NCBI GenBank assembly: GCA_019115145.1
Contig: DXED01000018.1
Location: 1-10,921, forward strand
DNA from: Claveliimonas intestinigallinarum
Lineage (GTDB): Bacteria; Bacillota; Clostridia; Lachnospirales; Lachnospiraceae
Reading direction: 5' to 3'
DNA: 10,921 nt
Part shown: positions 6,862 to 10,921 of the stretch, piece by piece
How the letters are laid out: each line of letters begins with the position of its first letter
How positions within the stretch are numbered: the first letter of the stretch is position 1
Notes under the pieces: generated by a model
What the model was told of the DNA's origin: nothing
Databases searched by the model: none
The model's input: the letters and a program-made list of their open reading frames with translations, nothing else
Translations under genes and position numbers: made by a program

Positions 6862-7779
6862 CTATTCCACCAGCGTTCCCATTTTAAAAGATTCGATCAT
6901 CAGCTCCAGAACCTGCGGAGTGCACTCTCTATACTTTAAATAGTACAGCACCAGATCTATGTATTCATCCAGTTTTTCCCGGTTTTCCCATTATATCCTG
7001 CCATTCCCACACACGCTTTTGGGAATCCGCCCCGCGGTGTCTCTGTATTTCCTCTTCCAGGGCATGCTTTCTCATAAACTCATAATACCATCTGTTTTTT
7101 TCTTTATCGCGCTTTCCATTTAAATAGTCTATTATATCGATATTGTATGTCTGCTTATTAAAGCTGTCAAAAAAGAATATCTGGCGAAAAATACATTTGT
7201 CTACTTGGAACCTTTCTCCTGATATGGCCACTTCCAGCACATCATTTCCAATGATTTCTATATTTGCGTAATATTCCTGGCTGTTTTCAAGACATGTGTC
7301 AATCCCCTGTGTTATGTTACAGATATAAGCCTTAAACTCCTCCGAATCTTCAAAGGGCAACGCACCATGCCCGATCATATTATTCCGCCATTCTACGATG
7401 TTACAGTTGTCACAGAAGTCCTTCGCATTTTTTATAACCTCTGATAACGCCGGTATTTTCTGCTCTATAAATTTGTTTTTCGACAATGTTTCCAATATAT
7501 TGGACCAATCTCCAAGACTCAATGTCTTCGTTATCATTCGACTAAGGATTGCTTCTGTTATCCCCCTGATATCTTCTTCTTTTTTTCCGAATATCGAAAA
7601 AAGAGATAGGAAAGTCCTAAAAGAATGGGCAGTTTGATCACAACCTCTGACAAATCTTTAAGCTCATACCACGCTCCCGCATACTGATCTTTCCCTGCCA
7701 AAAAAAGCCTGTTCGAGTCTGTCGTTTCTTTTTTCAATCAGGGCTGTTCAACATTCTTTTTCTCAGCCTGGTGATCCAT
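6862..7779 (-). pseudogene. Broken gene for a HEPN-like protein
   Basis: The only long open piece is 6965-7537 (190 residues from its first ATG), but its reading continues sensibly in other frames on both sides. Upstream, another frame gives AGAWYELKDLSEVVIKLP and more (back to about 7737). It joins the 190-residue frame at an A7 run (7580-7586), where one base is missing. Downstream, after ATG at 6991 a GGG (6987-6989) in place of GG shifts the frame; correcting it gives ENREKLDEYIDLVLYYLKYR and a tail ending at a TAG at 6862. A TGA at 7740-7738 also separates the first part from a possible ATG at 7779. The 190-residue part has WRNNMIGHGAL: an R-N-x4-H arrangement (R51, H57; Rx4-6H type) that matches the catalytic motif of HEPN ribonucleases, many of which act in toxin or defence systems. 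Family assignment is tentative; the frameshifts are well supported by coherent coding on each side. Confidence 0.6.
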
Positions 7780-7874
7780 CCAAACAGCCAATCTCCCCTT
7801 CCGTTTTCAGCCTGGGTTCAATGAATAGTGCTTTAGACAATATGTCCCTTAAAGCAGGTCAAGAATAAAAACTT

Positions 7875-7920
7875 ATGCCTTGTAATACAAATCAGAAGAT
7901 GAGTTCATATTACAAGGCAT
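7875..7920. terminator. Hairpin able to terminate in both directions
   Basis: A perfect 13-base inverted repeat, ATGCCTTGTAATA (7875-7887) and TATTACAAGGCAT (7908-7920), with a 20-base loop. On the minus strand it is followed by AAGTTTTTATTCTT, and on the plus strand by TTTCTATT. It lies downstream of the Rpn-family gene and probably ends its transcript. No matching gene on the plus strand is present. Confidence 0.65.
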
Positions 7921-8091
7921 TTTCTATTATGTTCTCAACCGGCGTGATACAGCGGAGACCTAGCTGGAAGGCGGCTGCTGCAGCTTTACCAATAATCTTC
8001 GCAAGAATGCGAGCCGCCGTATCATATTCTCAATAGCTCTGGCTTCTTATACTGCTTTCCAGTAAATTTTTTTATCTCCATCTCTTTTCAT
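7910..8091 (-). other. Short decayed coding remnant between the Rpn gene and the hairpin
   Basis: No intact gene lies in 7741-8091. In the part after the Rpn stop one minus-strand frame gives EYDTAARILAKIIGKAAAAA followed by FQLGLRCITPVENIIENAL and a TAA at 7912-7910 inside the hairpin arm. It has a protein-like helical pattern, but an in-frame TGA (8032-8030) precedes it and no start is available. Another frame upstream gives MEIKKFTGKQYKKPELLRI before a stop. This may be the tail of a gene lost by frameshift; I do not recognise it. The rest of the gap (7780-7874) shows nothing I can support. Confidence 0.25.
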
Positions 8092-9033
8092 TCATCTGTC
8101 AGTATCAGCCAGCCACTTCTCCACCACAGCAGCCTTCTCTTCCACTGCCTTAGCGATCTGCTCCACTGTCATGTCCATTTTTGCCAGATTGAGAGCTATA
8201 CTCTGCTTTTCTTCCTGTCTTCCCTTCTGTATTCCTTCCTGTTTGCCTGTCTGTCTTCCCTCTTCCCAGGCCTCTTCCCGCTCCTGTCTTATATGCCTCG
8301 CCTGATCATACTCGTATATACTCATCCTCTTTGCCTCCGCTCGATATTTCCTTAAAAAATCCTCAAGGATCCCCTCCCGGATACATTCCGTGATAGTACG
8401 CTCCACCGCCTCTTCTATGGGCATCTTTGCGGCATACCTTCTTATGCGGGCTGTGTACTGGGCATAGTCCGCCAGAGTCTTGCACGCCCTCATAAGTTCC
8501 GGATTGTGGCCCGCGTTGATGTTCAGCATCACCGCCTCCAGCTCCAGCTTATGCTCTTCCTCCTCCACCTCATATAAGTCGGACAGCTTCAGTATCCGCC
8601 TGTCAGGCTGTTGCTCCTCCCCGTTGTAGAAGATGATAAACTGGGGCGGCGGAAGCATTACCTTTTTCCTTCCGTACAGGTTTTCGTTTTTCGTCAGGTC
8701 CGCGTACAGATCTGCCAGATACAGAAGCATCCGCAGCGGAAGGTTAGGGCTGTAGGTGGACTGATGCTCATACAGGGAGAGCCGGGAGTCGATCACAAAG
8801 GACAGGTCATTTTTGATGGCCATGTAGATGGCGTTCTCCAGCGTGTTGACGCTCAGCGCCCCGGGATTCTTATACTGTTTTCCGCTTACCGCATTATAGA
8901 GTCCCAGCAGCTCTTTCCTGTCGCTGAACACCATGGTAAAAAGCGAAGATTTGTAGTTCCGGTCAGGAACGGGATACACCTTCTTTTCCCCGTCTTGCTT
9001 CTTCCGGTTCTGTTTCTTCTGTTTTCTGCTCAT
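8092..9033 (-). CDS. Rpn-family (PD-(D/E)XK nuclease/putative transposase) protein
   Basis: 313 residues, resembling the large Rpn/'recombination-promoting nuclease' group of clostridial accessory regions. After a very basic N-terminus (SRKQKKQNRKKQ), the nuclease-like core contains YKSSLFTMVFSDRKELLGLY, then LSFVIDSRLSLYEHQST with D82, E89 and Q91 (D...ExQ, the PD-(D/E)XK site with Gln in place of Lys), a hydrophobic RMLLYLADLY and the typical FIIFYNGEEQ. The C-terminal part is charged and repetitive (EEGRQTGKQEGIQKGRQEEK) and ends in a helix pair, MTVEQIAKAVEEKAAVVEKWL. The longer frame to 9075 is not used because AAGGAGG stands 7 bases before the ATG at 9033. In studied relatives such proteins are DNA nucleases that raise recombination; here the function is inferred. 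It appears intact. Confidence 0.85.
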   Translation of the reverse strand: MSRKQKKQNRKKQDGEKKVYPVPDRNYKSSLFTMVFSDRKELLGLYNAVSGKQYKNPGALSVNTLENAIYMAIKNDLSFVIDSRLSLYEHQSTYSPNLPLRMLLYLADLYADLTKNENLYGRKKVMLPPPQFIIFYNGEEQQPDRRILKLSDLYEVEEEEHKLELEAVMLNINAGHNPELMRACKTLADYAQYTARIRRYAAKMPIEEAVERTITECIREGILEDFLRKYRAEAKRMSIYEYDQARHIRQEREEAWEEGRQTGKQEGIQKGRQEEKQSIALNLAKMDMTVEQIAKAVEEKAAVVEKWLADTDR

Positions 9034-9188
9034 AGGTACCTCCTTTTTCAAGAATCGCAGGAGGCAGCCTGTCAAAACAAAACTTGATCTTCAGGAAACC
9101 TCTCTGCTTTGTCGATGGGAATAAAAAGCATCGAGATTTCTTTTAGATCTTCTTATCAGACTTGCAGACACGGCAGACGCCGCAAATG

Positions 9189-9248
9189 AAAAAAACTGCC
9201 AGAAATATAATGCTTTGTAACTATAGTAGCACATATTCCTGGCAGTTT
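9189..9248 (-). terminator. Intrinsic terminator of the polysaccharide genes
   Basis: AAACTGCCAGAAATAT (9193-9208) and ATATTCCTGGCAGTTT (9233-9248) pair over 16 positions with one mismatch, with a 24-base loop. On the minus strand the stem ends in TTTTTTT (9195-9189). It lies 65 bases after the epimerase stop codon. Confidence 0.85.
9220..9236 (-). promoter_or_regulatory. Possible promoter for the Rpn-family gene, inside the terminator loop
   Basis: Minus-strand ATATGTGCTACTATAGT matches 15 of 17 positions of the -10 region before the nucleotidyltransferase operon (6747-6763) and contains TATAGT as a -10. The -35 region is weak. If used, transcripts would start within the preceding gene's terminator and carry a leader of about 180 bases before the Rpn start at 9033. 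Confidence 0.35.
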
Positions 9249-9312
9249 CCATAAGATTTTTGAACCTATTTTTTAAACGATTGCTGGCGTCAGATGGATT
9301 ACTTATTACGTA

Positions 9313-10491
9313 TTACCATTTCCGCCACACCATCTTATCCACCACACTGGTGTAGCTCTGGATGATCTTCACCACCTTGGTGCTCACGTTCTCCTCCACA
9401 TAGTCCGGCACCGGGATCCCGTCATCCCCACTACGGTTCATCTCCACCGCCGTGTCCACCGCCTGGAGCAGGGATTTCTCGTCAATCCCTGCCAGGATGA
9501 AGCAGCCCTTGTCCAGCGCCTCCGGCCTCTCCGTGGAGGTCCGGATGCACACCGCCGGAAAAGGATGTCCCACGGAGGTGAAAAAGGAGCTCTCCTCCGG
9601 CAGGGTCCCGGAATCCGACACCACTGCGAAGGCGTTCATCTGCAGGTGGTTGTAGTCATGGAAGCCCAGGGGCTCATGGCGCACCACCCGCTCGTCCAGC
9701 TCAAAGCCCGACTCCTCCAGCCGTTTCCTGGATCTGGGGTGGCAGGAGTACAGGATGGGCATGTCATACTTTTCTGCCAGCTTATTGATCGCGGTAAAGA
9801 GGGAGAGGAAATTCTTCTCCGTGTCGATGTTCTCCTCTCTGTGGGCGGACAGGAGGATATAATGCCCCGGCTCCAGCCCCAGCCTCTCCAGGATGTCAGA
9901 AGCTTCGATCTCGCCAAGGTTCCTGTGCAGCACCTCCGCCATGGGGCTCCCGGTCACGTACACCCGCTCCTTGGGCAGCCCGCACTCGTGGAGATATTTC
10001 CGGGCATGCTCCGAGTAGGCCAGGTTCACATCGGAAATGATGTCCACGATCCGCCGGTTGGTCTCCTCCGGCAGGCACTCGTCCTTGCACCGGTTCCCCG
10101 CCTCCATGTGGAAGATGGGGATGTGGAGCCTCTTGGCCGGGATGGCTGACAGGCAGGAGTTGGTGTCCCCCAGGATCAGGAGGGCATCCGGCTGGATCTG
10201 GGCCATCAGCTTGTAGGAGGCATTGATGATGTTCCCCACCGTCTCTCCCAGGTCATCCCCCACGGCGTCCATATACACCTCCGGGTTCTCCAGCTTCAGG
10301 TCCTTAAAGAAGACCCCGTTCAGGTTATAGTCATAGTTCTGTCCCGTGTGGGCCAGGATGCAGTCAAAGTATTTCCTGCACTTGTCGATCACCGCGCTCA
10401 GCCGGATGATCTCCGGCCGGGTCCCCACGATGATGAGAAGCTTAAGCTTCCCGTTCTCTTTAAATCGGATATCTGTATAGTCTGTCTTCAT
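9313..10491 (-). CDS. capG: UDP-N-acetylhexosamine 2-epimerase (non-hydrolysing)
   Basis: A 392-residue complete enzyme of the WecB family. Visible landmarks are the N-terminal Rossmann start LLIIVGTRPEIIRLS (18-32), LILGDTNS with D109, HMEAGNRC with E130, PEETNRRIVD (141-150) and SAHREEN with H217, which correspond to the acid/base and UDP-binding residues of the family. GSPMAEVL and the later SDSGTLPEESSF are also family blocks. It follows a CapF/WbjC-like gene by 17 bases, and that order together with HMEAGNRC fits CapG/WbjD/FnlC. These convert the product of CapF to UDP-N-acetyl-L-fucosamine for capsule or O-antigen-like polymers in the cytoplasm. GGAGG stands 6 bases before the ATG. A plain UDP-GlcNAc/UDP-ManNAc epimerase (WecB/MnaA) is the alternative. 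It is the last gene before the terminator. Confidence 0.85.
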   Translation of the reverse strand: MKTDYTDIRFKENGKLKLLIIVGTRPEIIRLSAVIDKCRKYFDCILAHTGQNYDYNLNGVFFKDLKLENPEVYMDAVGDDLGETVGNIINASYKLMAQIQPDALLILGDTNSCLSAIPAKRLHIPIFHMEAGNRCKDECLPEETNRRIVDIISDVNLAYSEHARKYLHECGLPKERVYVTGSPMAEVLHRNLGEIEASDILERLGLEPGHYILLSAHREENIDTEKNFLSLFTAINKLAEKYDMPILYSCHPRSRKRLEESGFELDERVVRHEPLGFHDYNHLQMNAFAVVSDSGTLPEESSFFTSVGHPFPAVCIRTSTERPEALDKGCFILAGIDEKSLLQAVDTAVEMNRSGDDGIPVPDYVEENVSTKVVKIIQSYTSVVDKMVWRKW

Positions 10492-10508
10492 CTCTCTCCT
10501 CCATGCTC

Positions 10509-10921
10509 TTACACCGGCTCCGCGAAGGTGTCCGGGTGCTCCGGGTCAAAGGGCTCGTTGGCCCACATCAGCGTCACCAGGTCCTCCGTGTCTGACAGGT
10601 TGATGATGTTGTGGGTGTAGCCGGGGATCATCTCCACTACCGTGATCTCCTCCCCGCTGACTTCATAGTCCACCACCGGGTAGGGGTTTCCGTTCTCATC
10701 CTCCCGATCTTCCGCAGCTGGATCAGGCCATGTCCGGATACCACCACGAACTTCTCGTTCTTGGTATGGTGCCAGTGCTGCCCCTTCGTGATGCCGGGCC
10801 TGCTGATATTGACGGACACCTGCCCCCGGTCCGCGGTCCGCAGGATCTCCGTAAAGCTGCCCCGCACGTCCCGGTTCATCTTCAGCTTGTAGGAAAAGCC
10901 ATCCGCCGGCAGGTAGGACAG
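10509..10921 (-). pseudogene. capF: CapF/WbjC-like reductase, C-terminal cupin part, frameshifted and cut by the window edge
   Basis: Read from the right edge, the minus strand encodes LSYLPADGFSYKLKMNRD, then RGSFTEILRTADRGQVSVNI, PGITKGQHWHHTKNEKF (the metal-binding His of the cupin) and SGHGLIQLRKIG. There the frame fails. One base further on, the expected continuation EDENGNPYPVVDYEVSGEE, EMIPGYTHNIINLSDTEDL, MWANEPFDPEHPDTFAEPV runs to a TAA at 10511-10509. A run of three G (10705-10703 on the minus strand) where four are needed explains the shift. This C-terminal half is characteristic of CapF/WbjC/FnlB, the bifunctional epimerase/reductase for UDP-L-FucNAc. The N-terminal dehydrogenase half is outside the window. 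Either a real inactivating mutation or a sequencing error in a G run. Confidence 0.8.

Noticed and set aside
9034..9075. Longer start of the Rpn-family protein (MTGCLLRFLKKEV...) and a TTGACA-like -35 at 9070-9075
   Set aside because: The extra residues cover the AAGGAGG ribosome binding site of the ATG at 9033, and no acceptable -10 lies 16-18 bases after the TTGACA.
9565..10149. A 194-residue open frame on the plus strand opposite the epimerase
   Set aside because: It is the shadow of a G+C-rich gene with clear family motifs on the minus strand, with no ribosome binding site or recognisable domain.
1..10921. CRISPR array, tRNA, rRNA or insertion-sequence ends
   Set aside because: No regularly spaced repeats, cloverleaf, rRNA segments or paired terminal repeats with target duplications were seen by eye.

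Overview
The window looks like a piece of a Gram-positive gut-type Clostridia chromosome, probably Lachnospiraceae. Reasons: strong AGGAGG-type ribosome binding sites, about 55% G+C in the main genes, intrinsic terminators with T-tracts, a LytS-type histidine kinase paired with a SARP-type (COG3947-like) response regulator, and an Rpn-family protein. The species cannot be fixed from sequence alone. Every credible gene is on the minus strand, so transcription runs from high to low coordinates.

Right end (9313-10921): the end of a surface polysaccharide locus. A CapF/WbjC-like reductase, cut by the window edge and carrying a one-base frameshift in its cupin domain, is followed by a complete CapG/WbjD-type UDP-N-acetylhexosamine 2-epimerase and a strong terminator (9189-9248). 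A promoter-like sequence sits in that terminator's loop and may drive the next gene.

Middle (6862-9033): accessory material. It holds an intact Rpn/PD-(D/E)XK nuclease-family protein, a hairpin that can act as a terminator in both directions, small reading-frame scraps, and a broken gene. The broken gene has an in-frame stop and two one-base frameshifts and once encoded a protein with a HEPN-like RNxxxxxH-type motif.

Left two-thirds (13-6760): the most interesting part. One promoter-like site (6747-6763) precedes a nucleotidyltransferase (PF14907-like), a LytS-type sensor kinase and a REC + winged-helix response regulator. After a hairpin terminator/attenuator comes a tightly overlapping set: a PqqD-like peptide-binding protein, a radical SAM/SPASM enzyme, a 130-residue acidic Gly/Ser/Tyr-rich protein of unknown family, and an HPr-kinase-like ATP-binding protein. 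This gene set fits a ribosomally made, post-translationally modified peptide/protein (RiPP-like) pathway with its own regulator. The 130-residue protein is the obvious substrate candidate. It sits in an AT-rich island (about 35% G+C) that also covers the N-terminal third of the kinase and stops near the kinase Walker A motif, as if substrate and recognition domain had been exchanged together. No transporter or protease is visible; the operon may continue to the left of position 1.
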